Source: Escallonia rubra
Lineage: Eukaryota > Streptophyta > Magnoliopsida > Escalloniales > Escalloniaceae
Length of the DNA stretch: 64,000 nucleotides
Assembly: GCA_033065855.1 (NCBI GenBank)
Contig: JAVXUO010000509.1
Coordinates: 98,315-162,314 of the forward strand
Direction: 5' to 3'
Below are positions 13,168 to 24,675 of the stretch, piece after piece (position 1 is the stretch's first letter; each line of letters starts with the position of its first letter). A model generated the notes under the pieces. That model was not told the DNA's origin. It saw only the letters and a program-made list of their open reading frames with translations, and searched no databases. The translations under genes and the position numbers were made by a program.

Positions 13168-13654
13168 TTACTATACTTAATTTAGGTGATTCAAAAGCCT
13201 AAATAGTGTATCTTGTCAAGAGAAATTTTTTTACAGAAGAAGTTGAATCCATTTAAGCTAGGTTGTTTTCAGGTCCAAAATAATGTTTCTCTAAATCTGG
13301 TGGATTCTCTTTCAAGGTTTTTTACCAACCCTAACTTACTGGTACATTACCCGATTTAGGCAATTAAAAAACTTAAATCATTTAATTTTGAGAGTTACGA
13401 ATTTGTAGAAGAAGTCAAATCAATTTAAGGCCTCCTTCAGGCCCACAATATCATTTTTCTGATTGGGTAAATCACTGTTCTTGGATTTTGATATTAGGTC
13501 AATTGGATTATGTAATTAGGCAACCCGGATTAAGGTACGGTTCTCTATCCTTCTTTTGAGTAAGAGTTTCAAGTTTGATTTTTATTCAACTAGAGGAAGC
13601 CGCGTGAAAGATAAGACATTTAGATTGGCTCTCGTAGCGTCACTACAAGAAAAC

Positions 13655-14035
13655 AGGCTTTTAGCGACGGGAAAATTCGTCGCTAAAAGCCCAAAATTCG
13701 TCGCTAAAAGAATTAGCGACGGATTCACCGTCGCTAAAAATCCCTCGTATAAAAGCCCGTCACTAATAGTTTAGCGACGGAATTTTTAAATCCGTCGCTA
13801 AATATGTGATTTTTACCGACGGATTGATTTTTCATTAGCGACGGATATTCCGTCGCTAATTATATTTTTAGAATTTTAATTTATTTTCTTTTTTGTCCAA
13901 TTAGGGACGGATTAAATATTTGAGCGACGGAATATTCCGTCGCTAAAAACTTATTTAGCGACGGAATATTCCGTCGCTAAATAACTGCTTAAAAGGAATA
14001 CTTTAACGACGGAATAAATCCGTCGCCAAAAGTCA
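13655..14035. repeat. CACTA-1 left subterminal repeats
   Basis: About a dozen copies of TTAGCGACGGA and its inverse TCCGTCGCTAA, many arranged as back-to-back palindromes such as GCGACGGAATATTCCGTCGC. These are the expected binding sites of the element's DNA-binding protein. Confidence 0.85.
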
Positions 14036-14235
14036 ATTTTTTTTTAGAATTTTTTTTTTATTTTTCAATTACCTAGACCTGTAATACAATTTTCAATTCT
14101 CAACAACAACGCGCAATAATCAATACAGAAAGAAATATATATAATCAATTATAAAAAATATTTATTATAAAAAAAACTCATACATGTACAAGCCGGGAAC
14201 CGGATATAGCCGGTTAGGAGAGGAGAGAAGAGTAA

Positions 14236-14274
14236 AAGCCGGGCGCGGGGGGCGGGGGGGGGGGGGGGGGGGGG
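14236..14274 (+). other. G-rich tract downstream of CACTA-1 transposase
   Basis: A run of more than 20 G, preceded by further G-runs, lies just beyond the transposase stop codon at 14295, on the strand antisense to that gene. It can form a G-quadruplex. Equivalent tracts occur in CACTA-2 and CACTA-3. Confidence 0.8.
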
Positions 14275-14294
14275 AACGCACGGGAAGGGGCTCA

Positions 14295-15960
14295 TCAGGG
14301 GTTCCCGAGTCCCGGATCTGGATCCTGCTGATCCGGGGCCGGGGCGGCCGGTCCAGCAGTGCCCTGCTCCCTCATCATCCGGCACACCACTGTAGCAATG
14401 CGCTGGATCTCCTCATCGTCCAACTGAGGCCGAGGAGCCGGTGTCTGTGGAGGGGCAGCAGGGGGTGAGGACGCTCCTATCACGGCACGAGGAGTCGTGC
14501 TAGGCAGGCCGCGTATGCGGCCTTTCGGCCGATTCACGACCTCCGGCGTATCCAGCCATCGCTTCAACCCCCCAGTATTCGCAGCCGTACTAGTGGACGC
14601 TGATGGCTGTCCGGACTGCTGCTCGGACCCCCTTAGTTGTTCATACGAGGCCTGCAAAAATAGTGGTTTAACGATATGTTAGGGCATTAATTAACGAAAC
14701 AGACATTGAGGATAAAAAGAAAAAACATTAACTTAAATAAATTGACTCACATCGATCCGCCGGGCAATATCTAAAATATAGTCGCCCGCCTGGTGCGTCT
14801 CGTCCTTGTCCTTCTTCCGCACGTGCGTCTGAGTATAGGTCAGAGCTATGACCTCATCCTCCTCTAGATCCGGGTGCTCGACCGCGTTCATGTGTCGGAC
14901 GATGTCGTGTGGCACCGACCCCCCCGTGTGCGTCGGATCTCTGTTCTGTCTGTTCTCAGCCCCGCTCTTACTCTTGGCGTCCCAACCTGGATCCGCAGCC
15001 CACCGATCTATCATCTCCCCCCATACACGGTGAGATATCCAATGTGGGGGATATTTCGTCATGTCCGTCATCGGGGCACCCGCGGGCAGCGCCTTCTTCA
15101 CCCGGTCCCGTGCATCGTGGAGCCATCGGCGGTAATTCTTGCCGATGTAGGCAAAGAAAGCCTGCTGCCCCAGTACCTGCTGCTCAGGCGTGTCAAACGT
15201 GAACCCCTCATGTAATGCATTCAATAACACAAATTAACAACATAAAGCAAACTGTAATTTAACATTTACTAACACTGAAAAAAATACTTCACCGTACCAG
15301 CCACTCCTCCCATAGGGCCTCCCTCGCAGCGGCATCCCAGTCCTTCCAGTACAGGCGTGGCTCGAAGAATCGGCCCTTCACAAGAACGCCGATCTTCGTC
15401 CTCGCCATATTCTCCAGGATCCTGCCAAAGAAGTAATTAAATTAATTAATACAGTTCAAATATAAATTAACACCCAAAAATTTTAAACATAAGACATGAG
15501 GTGATATTTTTAGTACTTACAGGCCCTCATGCGTGAGCGTAACTCTCTGGGGGTCGATGCGTACCCCGCGTGTCGGACCACGGCCTCGTCGAGATCCTAC
15601 AAAACACAGACATTAATACAGTTCAAATATAAGGCTAGCGAAAATGTACGAAACACCGTTATCAACTATACCTGAGGTAGAACCCACGGAAGATGGAGAA
15701 TGCAAGCGCGTGTGGGATGAATCTGCGTCGGGCTGGGGCGACGGCTCGAGCTGGGGCTGGGGCGACGGCGATGGCTAGGGCGACGGCTGGGGCTGGGCCC
15801 CCGATGGCTGTCCGCGATCACTCTGTGCCTCGTCATCAATAGGCAATGACGAGGTAGGACTAACCGGGGACGAAGCAGCTCGGCATCCAGCCCGGCCACG
15901 AATAACCCGTATCCTATCCATATCTGACTTCATATATATTATATACAAAGACATTAACAC
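14295..15960 (-). pseudogene. CACTA-1 Transposase_24-type gene with one premature stop
   Basis: Minus-strand exons are 15960-15666, 15596-15521, 15421-15298, 15206-14751 and 14651-14295, all with GT-AG borders and consistent phase. The product has a proline/serine-rich N-terminus and a GSRRGRGPTRG motif. It continues with TKIGVLVKGRFFEP, LYWKDWDAAAREALWEEW and FFAYIGKNYRRWLHDARD, then PPHWISHRVWGEMIDRW, KSKSGAENR, HPDLEEDEVIALTYTQTHVRKKD and a C-terminal segment LKRWLDTPE ending DPDPGLGNP. This is the plant En/Spm transposase family, thought to bind subterminal repeats. An in-frame TAG (15775-15777) interrupts the proline-rich N-terminal exon; everything after it is open. The gene is therefore recently damaged, or that stretch is spliced out. 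Homologous exons occur in CACTA-3 and, as remnants, CACTA-2. Confidence 0.85.
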
Positions 15961-15996
15961 GTGAAAAACAATAATTTAGGCATAAATCATCATCGG

Positions 15997-15997
<1 letters not shown>

Positions 15998-16041
<44 letters not shown>
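15998..16041. repeat. (AT)n microsatellite
   Basis: About 21 AT dinucleotides in CACTA-1, just upstream of the transposase start. Confidence 0.9.
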
Positions 16042-16043
<2 letters not shown>

Positions 16044-16123
16044 CGGATGTACAAAAACACATCAATAAACACCAAGTTCTAAAATGTTACTACATTTTTC
16101 CCGTGATGTTACAACATTACAAG

Positions 16124-16351
16124 TCAATCATTTTCAGTTTGCGAATCATCTTCATCACTATCCTCGTCGCCCTCTTCTTCGTGGGACTCGTCGTCCTCTT
16201 CATCTTCTAATTCATCCTCTTCATCAGTAGACTCGGTCACATCATCTTCAACACCAGATCTGTATGCACCCGGAGAAACACACGAGAACGTGTACCAAAT
16301 ATCCACGACATAGAACATAAAGCATGAGTCAAAATACTGTTTTATAAACAA
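16124..16351 (-). other. Acidic open frame in CACTA-1, uncertain
   Basis: A minus-strand frame ends in a run dominated by D, E and S (a TDEEDELEDEEDDE-type tail). It lies 160 bases upstream of the transposase start. It could be the last exon of a lost upstream transposase gene or a 5' exon of the present one. No catalytic motif is seen, and I do not recognise the non-acidic part. Confidence 0.3.
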
Positions 16352-16389
16352 TTAGCTTTTCCAAACTGTCCAAACTGGACATCCAAAGG

Positions 16390-16418
16390 CTCATTACAAG
16401 GCATTACTTTGTAATGAG
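16390..16418 (-). other. Conserved hairpin upstream of CACTA-1 transposase
   Basis: CTCATTACAA and TTGTAATGAG form a perfect ten-base inverted repeat around a nine-base loop. The homologous place in CACTA-3 (22096-22124) keeps a shorter version of the stem. Confidence 0.6.
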
Positions 16419-16679
16419 TACCTTTGAACGGGAACTAAAGGTTTCTATGCATGCATGTGTTCAGAAATTGATAAGATATGCAAGAATCTTTCCGAAATAT
16501 CAAAACTGCAGAATGATCGTTGCATATGTTACCAATTCCACATTAAATAGAACTCGTTGGCAACGAGTTGAACCATCTCGTTGCCAATGGACTTCTCAAA
16601 ACAACAATTAATATAAAGAAGGCAGGGTTTGTAAACAACGAGTAATTGAACCATCTCTGGGCAACATGGAGTAATTATG

Positions 16680-17515
16680 GGATGTACAAGGGCTAATTAG
16701 GGCTAACTGGGTTATTAGGGTTAATTACGATTATTAATTATAGCTGATTAGGGTTGATTAGGACTAATTAGGGTTATTTAGTCCTAATTAGGGTTTAATT
16801 GTGCCGAGTAGTGCTGATTAGTCCTAATTAGGGCTAATTGGGTTATGTTAGGGCTAATTAATGTTAATGAGGGATAGTTTCGGATGATTATAGCTGACTA
16901 GGGTTGATTAGGACTAATTAGAGTTATGTAGTCCTAATTAGGGTTTAATTGTGCCGAGTAGTGCTGATTAGTCCTAATTAGGGCTAATTAGGCTTAATTG
17001 GGTTATGTTAGGGCTAATTAATGTTAATGAGGGCTAGTTTCGGATAATTATAGCTAATTAGGGTTGATTATGACTAATTAGGGTTTAATTGTGCCGAGTA
17101 GTGATGATTAGTCCTAATTAGGGCTAATTAGGCTTAATTGGGTTATGTTAGAGCTAATTAATGTTAATGAGGGCTAGTTTCGAATAATTATAGCTAATTA
17201 GGGTTGATTAGGACTAATTAGGGTTATTTAGTCCTAATTAGGGTTTTGATGGTGCCGAGTAGTGTTGATTAGTCCTAATTAGCGCTAATTAGGCGTAATT
17301 GGGTTATGTTAGTGCAAATTATGACTAATTAGGCTAACTACAATCAATATGCGCATAATTGGGTTCATTTGGGCTAATTTGGGGTAATTACAGCTAATTT
17401 GAATTTCATGAGGTTCTTAGGGTTAATTAAAACTAATTAGGCTCGTTAGAGCTAATTAGGGTTAATTGATTTACTAAAATATTGTTAATCAGGACTAATT
17501 AAGGCTAATTATAGC
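16680..17515. repeat. Degenerate TTAGGGCTAATTA tandem array in CACTA-1
   Basis: Dense short repeats of the form TTAGGGTTAATTA and TTAGTCCTAATTAGGG, organised in higher-order units of about 120-130 bases (compare the blocks beginning near 16745, 16910 and 17050). The repeat core resembles the plant telomere heptamer but is interspersed with AATTA. Confidence 0.8.
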
Positions 17516-17639
17516 CAGCGCTTCAGCCACGATTAGATTCCAGGGGGTGCATGCTAAAAATGTCGCATTAACCTAACTAACCTAAATTTAATGCACATTC
17601 AACAACCTCAATTCCGACACCTCATATAGGGTGTCGATA

Positions 17640-17775
17640 TGGTGTCTGATACGTGTCTGACACCTCCGGACACGTGTCCGACACGTGTCCGACGCCTTTG
17701 GACACGTGTCCGATGCCTCCAGACACGTGTCCGACGCCCACCGGCACGCACCTCCAGACACATCGGCATACGTTA
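17640..17775. repeat. G-box minisatellite (ACACGTGTCC)
   Basis: At least four ACACGTGTCC cores within about 100 bases, spaced by CGACGCC(T/C)-type linkers. Each core is a perfect palindrome containing CACGTG, the plant G-box. Open frames on both strands (serine/threonine/proline rich) are by-products. Confidence 0.75.
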
Positions 17776-18114
17776 ATTTGTTTTTTAAATGTCGGACACC
17801 GTCGATCAGACGTGGTGTCCGTGTCTGCGCTAACCAACAGGTATCTCAATCCAATTGGGTCCCATCCTCCGTCAACAATCTCAATTCTCAATTCTCAAAT
17901 GCTCAATGCAATAAAAATTAACAAAAATCACACATTCAATCCAATTGGGTCACATCCTCCTTCAATAATCTCAATATCTCAAATGCTCAATGCACAATTT
18001 AAAATCTCACAATTCTCAAATGCACAATTAACAACCTAAAATTATGAAACAAATTATCAATGTTCAAATGGGAAAAAAATTGTTCAAAATGCACATATCC
18101 GGTGCGCTTGAATT

Positions 18115-19256
18115 ATTTCAATTTAGGGTTCAATTAGTTTAATTTAGGGTTCGGTTCGATTAGGGCATTCAATTTAGGGTTCAATTACAGAAATTTAGGG
18201 TTCAATTAAGGGGTTCTATTGATTCAATTTAGGGTTCGGTTGATTTTGGGCATTCAATTAGGGGGTTCAATTATTTCAATTTAGGGTTCGGTTGGATCAG
18301 GGCATTCAATTAGTTTAATTTAGGGTTCAATTCGATTAGGGCATTCAATTTAGGATTTAATTATGGTTCAATAACTTCAAATTAGGGTTCAATTAGGGGG
18401 TTTTATTAGTTGAATTTAGGGTTCGGTTGATTTGGGGCAATCAATTTAGGGTTCAATTAGTTCAATTTAAGGTTCGGTTGGATTAGGGCATTTAATTTAG
18501 GGTTCAATTAGGGGTCCAATTAGTTTAATTTAGGGTTCGATTCGATTAGGGCATTCAATTTAGGATTTAATTAGGGTTCAATTACTTCAATCTAAGGTTC
18601 AATTATGGGGTTCTATTAGTTCAATTTAGGGTTCGGTTGGGGCATTCAATTTAGGGTTCAATTAGTTCAATTTAGAGTTCGGTTGGATTAGGGCATTCAA
18701 TTTATGGTTCAATTAAGGGTTCAATTAGTTTAATTTAGGGTTCAATTCGATTAGGGCATTCAATTTAGGGTTTAATTATGGTTCAATTACATCAATTTAG
18801 GGTTCAATTAGGGGGTTCAATTGATTCAATTTAGGGTTCGGTTGATTTGGGGTATTCAATTTAGGGTTCAAGTAGGGGGTTCAATTATTTCAATTTAGGG
18901 TTCGGTTGGATCAGGGCATTCAATTAGGGGTTCAATTAGTTTAATTTAGGGTTCAATTCGATTAGGGCATTCAATTTAGGGTTTAATTAGGATTCAATTA
19001 CTTCAATTTAGGGTTCAATTAGGGGGTTCTATTAGTTCAATTTAGGGTTCGGTTGATTCAGGGCATTCAATTTAGGGTTCAATTAGGGGTTTAGTTAGTT
19101 TAATTTAGGGTTCGATTCGATTTGGGCATTCAATTTAGGATTTAATTAGGCTTCAATAACTTCAATTTAGGGTTCAATTAGGGGGTTCTATTAGTTCAAT
19201 TTAGGGTTCGATTGATTTGGGGCATTCAATTTAGGGTTCAATTAGTTCAATTTAGG
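18115..19256. repeat. TTTAGGGTTC tandem array in CACTA-1
   Basis: More than thirty occurrences of AATTTAGGGTTC, joined by CAATTAG, GGTTGATTT and GGGCATTC segments, in nested units of roughly 50-60 bases. Each contains a perfect plant telomere heptamer (TTTAGGG). It is not a true telomere, because the heptamers are not directly adjacent. Confidence 0.85.
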
Positions 19257-19904
19257 TATATGGGTATGTTTGCACCCGCTGAGTTAATTATGCTATGCTC
19301 ACCTCCACCGCCCCCGATCCCATGGATCTTCTCCATCAGCCATAAATTTGAAAAAGGCTTAAGTTGCAACTGGTTCAGAACAAGCTTGTTGACATAATAT
19401 ATCAGAAGCAGATATATTTTCCAATGTCTTTGTGCGCATCATTGTTTATGTTTTTACCATCTTTTTGTTAGATTTCAAGCCATGTCTAAATGTGCACTCG
19501 CGGGTAAACGAGCAAGTGTCAGAATTTTGTTCTTTTTGTTTTTTAACCAGTTTTCATTTATTCATTAATCATGATAGTTCACATATATTTTCTAATTTCT
19601 GCTTCTTTCTATTTTACTACTGGCATATTACTTAGCTGTTATAGGAAGTTTTTATTTAGAGATAAATTAATAAATCAGTTCTAAACACTTCAAGTTAACA
19701 ATAACAAGTAACAAATAGATAACAAAATCAAGCAAATATAAAAATGGCAACAGTAGCATCAAGCCATAGCCATAGATTCGATTGTTAAGGTGACGGTAGA
19801 AGGCAATTAACAATTACAGATAGATGCACACAAGAACTTACCGGAGTTGGCCGAAGCTCAAAGATCTAGGCAGACTTCGCTAGATCGATCTGGTCGTTGA
19901 AGAC
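19257..19904. other. Unassigned sequence in CACTA-1
   Basis: AT-rich stretch with short hydrophobic open frames at 19212-19397 and 19432-19635 and no recognised domain. It could be captured host DNA or an intron of a lost gene. Confidence 0.3.
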
Positions 19905-20065
19905 TGGCCTTGACGGCCGCCGGAGGTGGCGCGACGTCGGGGGGAAGATAGGGGTGTCGCTGGGGCTGGGTTGCCGTAGAGGGGGTCGCCGGAAGTGGGA
20001 TGCCGTAGAGGGGGTCGCCGGAGGTGGGTTGCCGTAGAGGGGGTCGCCGGAGGTGAGAACGCCGG
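19905..20065. repeat. GC-rich 30-base minisatellite in CACTA-1
   Basis: Three to four copies of a unit of about 30 bases containing GTAGAGGGGGTCGCCGGAGG, followed by a GA-rich run. A comparable GC-rich block precedes the right subterminal repeats of CACTA-2 (27600-27890), so the layout is shared. Confidence 0.65.
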
Positions 20066-20124
20066 TGGGTGAGAGAGAGAGAAACGGGAGAAAGAAAAGA
20101 AAGAAAGCAGATCTGCGTATTAAG

Positions 20125-20360
20125 GACAGACCTATAGTGACGGAATAAGTCCGTCGCTAATATTCCGTCGTTAAAACTTTCTAAATCTATTTAGCGACGG
20201 TTTTTCCGTCGTTAAAAGTTCGTTGGTAAAAATCCATTGGCAAATTCTTTTACCGACGGAATGGTCCGTTGGTAAACTTTTTTAACGACGGATTTATACG
20301 GACGGTAAATACCGTCGTTGAATCAGTCTTTTAGCGACGGAATACCTTCCGTCGCTAAAG
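20125..20360. repeat. CACTA-1 right subterminal repeats
   Basis: Copies of AGCGACGGA/TCCGTCGCTAA and variants in both orientations leading into the right terminus, mirroring 13655-14035. Confidence 0.85.
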
Positions 20361-20381
20361 CCATCTTTTCTTGTAGTGCGT

Positions 20382-21239
20382 TCAGTCGAACTATAATGGT
20401 TTTGATCCCGATTTTTCCGACCGGGTACCTAGGCCATTTGACCTTTGTTGTCGAACTCAAACCAAATTAGGTTTAATTTAGACATTTTCTTTTAATTATT
20501 TGTTTTGAGATAAAAATCACATAAACACAATTTAGAGACCAAATAGGGTATAGTGGGTAGCCTAACACCTTCGCGCTATATAACTTAGTCCTTGAATCTG
20601 AATTTTTGGTTTCATAGGTCAGAAGCTTAAATTGGACAATTCAGAGTCAAATTAGGGTTTTCTAGTTTAGCCTTGTTAATTATTAACCCTAAAAAAAAGA
20701 TGACGAGTCGACTTAGAACTTTGTGTACACTGTGTACTTATTTTATCCCTATTTACATGTTACGTTCCTCTATGATTACTTCTACATGCTTGTTTTTATA
20801 GTGTAGGGATTTAGGGTTTTATGGCTTGAGGATTTGTTTGGGGAATAACTTAATCGCATCATAGTTATATGCGTTTCCTTTTTCCACTACATTGTCAATT
20901 TGGTTGCTAAATTTGAAATAGATAGAAAAACTTGATCTATTGAGCTTGTGGTAAGAAACGTATGATGGGTTCTATGCTAGTGATTCTTGTTGTTTTCATT
21001 GCACTGGCAAATGGCTAATAAATATCCAAACTTGACAATAATTGGTGATGTTTGCTACTAATACATATTCTAGGATAGTTATGGATGCTTCGCACGTACA
21101 TTGGAGGTGCTTATATGTTTGCTCTTTTGAATTGCCCACCAAATGCTTGCTAAAATGCTTAGACAAGAACATAAATCAACATTCTTCATATTAAAGCAAG
21201 TAATAGTGTCCAAATGAGCAATATCTACAGCTTTGCCGA
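20382..21239. mobile_element. Probable LTR-like remnant, right part
   Basis: Continues the sequence interrupted by CACTA-1; the CGT duplication joins 13640 to 20382. It contains TAGCCTAACACCTTCGCG-like sequence near 20560-20580 that resembles Tat/Ogre-type LTR or leader DNA. No coding domain is visible. The junction with CACTA-3 near 21240 is not resolved. Confidence 0.35.
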
Positions 21240-21284
21240 TTAAGGAGTGACCCACTCTAGGGTTTATGACGGAGCAGATAAATA

Positions 21285-21835
21285 CTGCAGTCCCTAATTA
21301 ATCCTTATTAACCTAATTAAATCTTTATTATCCTAATTAAATCATAATAGCCCTGATTTACTATATGTAACCCTAATTACTACCTAATTAACCCTTATTA
21401 AACCCTAATTAACTCTAATTAAACCTAATTAAACCCTAACTACCCTAATTAAACCCAAATATATTCCTAATTTATTCTAATAAGCCGTAACCTAATTAAC
21501 CCTGATTACCATAATTAAACCCTAATAGATCCCTAATCAACCCTAATAAGCCCTAATTTAACCTAATTAACCCTAATTAAATCCCAATAGATCTCTAATT
21601 AACCCTTATTAAACCCTAATGGGTTAACTAACCCTTAAACATCCCTAATTAACCAAATTAAACCCTAATACATCCTTAATTAACCCTAATAAGCCCTAAT
21701 TAAACCCTAATAGATCCCTTATTGAACCTAACTAACCCTAATTACCTTAGTTAAATCCTAATAGATCCCTAATTAAGCCTAATAAGCTTAAATACAATAC
21801 TAACCCTAACTAAACTGCAAACCCTATCACAATCA
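21285..21835. repeat. CCCTAATTAA array in CACTA-3
   Basis: Degenerate repeats of AACCCTAATTAA and related forms, the inverse orientation of the array in CACTA-1, as expected because the element lies the other way round. Confidence 0.8.
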
Positions 21836-22095
21836 CAGGTAACACGATATGAACTCCGCTAATGAACTCCATATTCCACTGAGAAACATGAGTCGGCTAC
21901 TCGCATTAGAAATATTCATTGTTATTTTGTGAAGTCCATCAAATTTGAAAGTGAATCATTTTGGTTATCGCATGTTCTGGCAAATGAACCTAATGATTCC
22001 ATTTTTCCAAAATTTTGATATTTCGGAATGATTCTTGTATATTACCAGTTTAAACACATACATGTTTAAAAACCCTTATTTCCCATTCAAAAATA

Positions 22096-22124
22096 CTCAT
22101 TATAAAGTAATGCTCTGTAATGAG
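22096..22124 (+). other. Conserved hairpin upstream of CACTA-3 transposase
   Basis: CTCATTA and TAATGAG frame a central AGTAATGC as in CACTA-1 (16390-16418), at the same place relative to the transposase gene. The stem is seven bases here because of substitutions. Confidence 0.55.
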
Positions 22125-23004
22125 CCTTTAGATGTCCAGTTCAGACAATTTTGGGAAAAGTTAAGTGTTTATAAGACAGTGTATCGACTTATACTTCGAG
22201 CCCTCGCAGCCGCAGGGTGGTTCTTCCTCAGTGGGTTCGACGACATTATGTATATTTGGTATTAGCATTTAGTCATCATGTCTACCTTATATTTAAATTA
22301 CATTTGAATTGCATTAATGTTGGTACTTTTTAGGATCTTGTCAAGATCGTGGACCCACACGCGAGGTACGCATTGATCCTCAGCGGAAACAACGAGTGAC
22401 TCTCACCGAGGATGGCCAGTAAGTAAAAAATCACATAATGTTGTACTTAACACTTTAATGATTCTGATAGTTATTACTATTCACTTATTTAATGATATTA
22501 ATGCTATTAGGATCCTGGAGTGTCCGGTGAAAACGAAGATCGGCGTCCTTGTGAAAGGCTGCTTCTTTGAGCCACTGCTGTACTGGAAAGACTGGGATGC
22601 CGAGACGAAAGAGGCCCTGTGGGAGGAGTCCTGGTATGGTTTAATAAATTGTCAGCTAATATTTGTTTAATTAGTACGTTATATTTAAATTAATCGTACT
22701 GATTGTATAATTGGATGCCGGAGGGGTTCGAGTTTGAGTCGTTTGAGCAGAAGGCATTGGGGAGAATAGCCTTTTTTGCCTACATCACCAAAAATTACTG
22801 GCAATGGCTACATGACGCATGGGAGCGAGTAAGGAAGTTGTTGTGGATTGTGCCCCGATTGAGGTGTGGAAGGGGGCATCCCCCTCATTGGATCTCAATA
22901 TCTGTATATGGACAGATGGTCGATAGGTGGATCAGTGATCCATCTTGGGAGGCGAAGAGTAAGAGTGGGATGGAGAACATAAAGGATCAAAATCCTATGC
23001 ATGG

Positions 23005-23021
23005 GGGGGGGGGGGGGGCCT
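23005..23021 (+). repeat. G homopolymer in CACTA-3 transposase exon
   Basis: About 17 consecutive G replace the segment that reads HTGGSVPHD in CACTA-1. The exact length is uncertain because such runs are prone to sequencing error. Confidence 0.7.
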
Positions 23022-23159
23022 TACATCGTCGTCCAACATACGAATGCGGCTGAGCACTCGAACCTAGAGAAGGATGAGGTGTGTGCTTTGACGTACACGA
23101 TGATGTACGTAAGGAAAAATGATAAAGATGATGCACATCCACTACAAGAAAAATTACTT

Positions 23160-23580
23160 TTACTAATGGATATTTCCGTTACTAAATGTCCGATATCCGT
23201 CGGCAAAGACTTTTAACGACGGACGTGCTGTAGCTAAAAGTCTGTTGCCTATAACCCCATCGCTAAACGTTTTGCGACGGAATTTTTAAATACGCCGCCT
23301 AAAAGTATACTTTTAGCGACGGACGTATTAATACAATTAGAGACGGAGTATCCGTCGCTAAATATATTTTTTGTATTTTTTTTTGAAAATAATTTATTAC
23401 ATAAATGTTTAGCGACTGAACATTTCGTCACCAAAAATTGTTGACTTTTAGCGACGGATATTTTATCGCTAAACGTTTGTCTGTTAAAACTTTAGCGACG
23501 GCATTTATGTCGCTAAAAGTCATTTATTAATAATACTTAGACTTTTAGCGACGGAATAAAATTTGTCGCTAAAAGTCAAA
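23160..23580. repeat. CACTA-2 left subterminal repeats
   Basis: Repeated TTTTAGCGACGGA motifs and inverses, more diverged than those of CACTA-1. Confidence 0.8.
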
Positions 23581-23840
23581 CTAATTAAAAAAATTTATTT
23601 TTCAAATACCTAAACATGTAATTACAAATTCTCAAAAATCACAATCCATCAAATATTTTTTTCTCAATGCACTTTAGGGTTAAATAATTGATGATCCATC
23701 AACAATTATTTAACCCTAAAACAGACACAAGACATATATAGAAAGAATGGATTCTATACTAATCGAAAAATAAAATGTATACAAAATTCAGAAGGGCACA
23801 TGAGCGGGGTACAATAGAGTAGGGGAGGGGAGTACAAGTC

Positions 23841-23857
23841 GGGGGGGGGGGGGGGGG
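23841..23857 (+). other. G tract downstream of CACTA-2 transposase remnant
   Basis: Seventeen G preceded by AGGGGAGGGGAG, just past the end of the transposase remnant (stop at 23923) and antisense to it. The position matches the tracts of CACTA-1 and CACTA-3. Confidence 0.75.
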
Positions 23858-23922
23858 CACGGGAGCGGGACACAAAGAGCTAAGAAGGGAAGAGTTGATC
23901 AGGGGTCGGCAAGTCCTGGATC

Positions 23923-24219
23923 CTACTGATCGTCCTCGTCCACGGGAGCACTGTGATATGGATCTGGCTCGGCATGTCCAACAGCAGTGCCCTGCATGTA
24001 AAGGTACGAATGCAGTAATCTTAATAGCAATCGTATGTAGTGTTCACTAATCGTATATAGTGGTTGTACCCGATTATGCGCCATGAACATCCTATAAACC
24101 TCCGCAGCAATGCGACGGACCTTGTCCTTAAGTAATGACAAGCGTTCCACAATCGGTGTCTGCGTCTGTGGAGATGCAGCGTGAGGTGGGGATGCTCCTA
24201 TCACGACACGTGCAGTCAT
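23923..24219 (-). pseudogene. 3' remnant of CACTA transposase in CACTA-2
   Basis: A minus-strand frame begins RVVIGASPPHAASPQTQTP and continues VRRIAAEVYRMF. After an apparent unspliced intron it ends EPDPYHSAPVDEDDQ. It matches the last exons of the CACTA-1 and CACTA-3 genes. The upstream exons are missing and are replaced by repeats and captured sequence. Confidence 0.75.
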
Positions 24220-24675
24220 ACTGGGGAGGCCACAAACTGATTAACCCTAATTAATTCTTAATTAAACTCTAGTTTACAGTAATTAATCCTAATTAAACCC
24301 AACTAACTCCGATTAGCCCTAACTAACACTGATTAGCCCTAGTCACTAATTAACCCTAATTTACTGTTAATTTAATCACTAATTAGTCCTAATTAAACCC
24401 AGTTAGGATAATTAACTGTAATATGCTCTAATTAGGTTCAATTAGCCAGAATTAGCATGTATTAAATCTTAAATTATAACACTAATTGAGTCTAATTAAA
24501 CGCAATTAACTATAATCAACCCTAAATAGCTCGAATTACTTTAATTGCTCCTAATTAACACATTAACTCGACATGTTCACCTTAATTAGCTTTTATCTAT
24601 TTAGGTTCGGTACAAAATCATTTGGTTATAGTGAACTTGAGTTGCTCATATCATCATTCCTAAATCTTTTATTAT

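Larger units (their letters stand above)
11880..13640. mobile_element. Probable LTR or leader remnant of a Ty3/gypsy element, left part
   Basis: Diffuse AT-rich sequence with three imperfect direct repeats of roughly 160-170 bases (about 12405-12560, 13168-13334, 13335-13500), each holding a GATTTAGGcgATTcaAAA-like core and a later TTCAGGtcCA-like block. It continues on the other side of CACTA-1 at 20382. That part contains GTAGCCTAACACCTTC-like sequence, which resembles the leader/LTR of Tat/Ogre-type Ty3 elements. No coding domains are left. Classification is an inference from resemblance. Confidence 0.35.
13641..20378 (-). mobile_element. CACTA-1: complete CACTA transposon
   Basis: Begins CACTACAAGAAAA at 13641 and ends with the exact inverse at 20378, flanked by the three-base target duplication CGT (13638-13640 and 20379-20381). 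Length is 6738 bases. Subterminal TTAGCGACGG/CCGTCGCTAA repeats occur at both ends. It carries one Transposase_24-type gene on the minus strand but no TNPD-type catalytic transposase (Transposase_21) that I can find, so it is probably mobilised in trans. Large blocks between 16.7 and 19.3 kb are telomere-like tandem repeats. Confidence 0.93.

Noticed and set aside
18115-19256. True interstitial telomere
   Set aside because: TTTAGGG units are separated by other sequence and the block lies inside a CACTA element with intact termini.
20881-20900. CCACTACATTG as a possible left end of CACTA-3
   Set aside because: It lacks the CACTACAAG consensus, has no subterminal repeats after it, and its flank does not match the bases following 29703.
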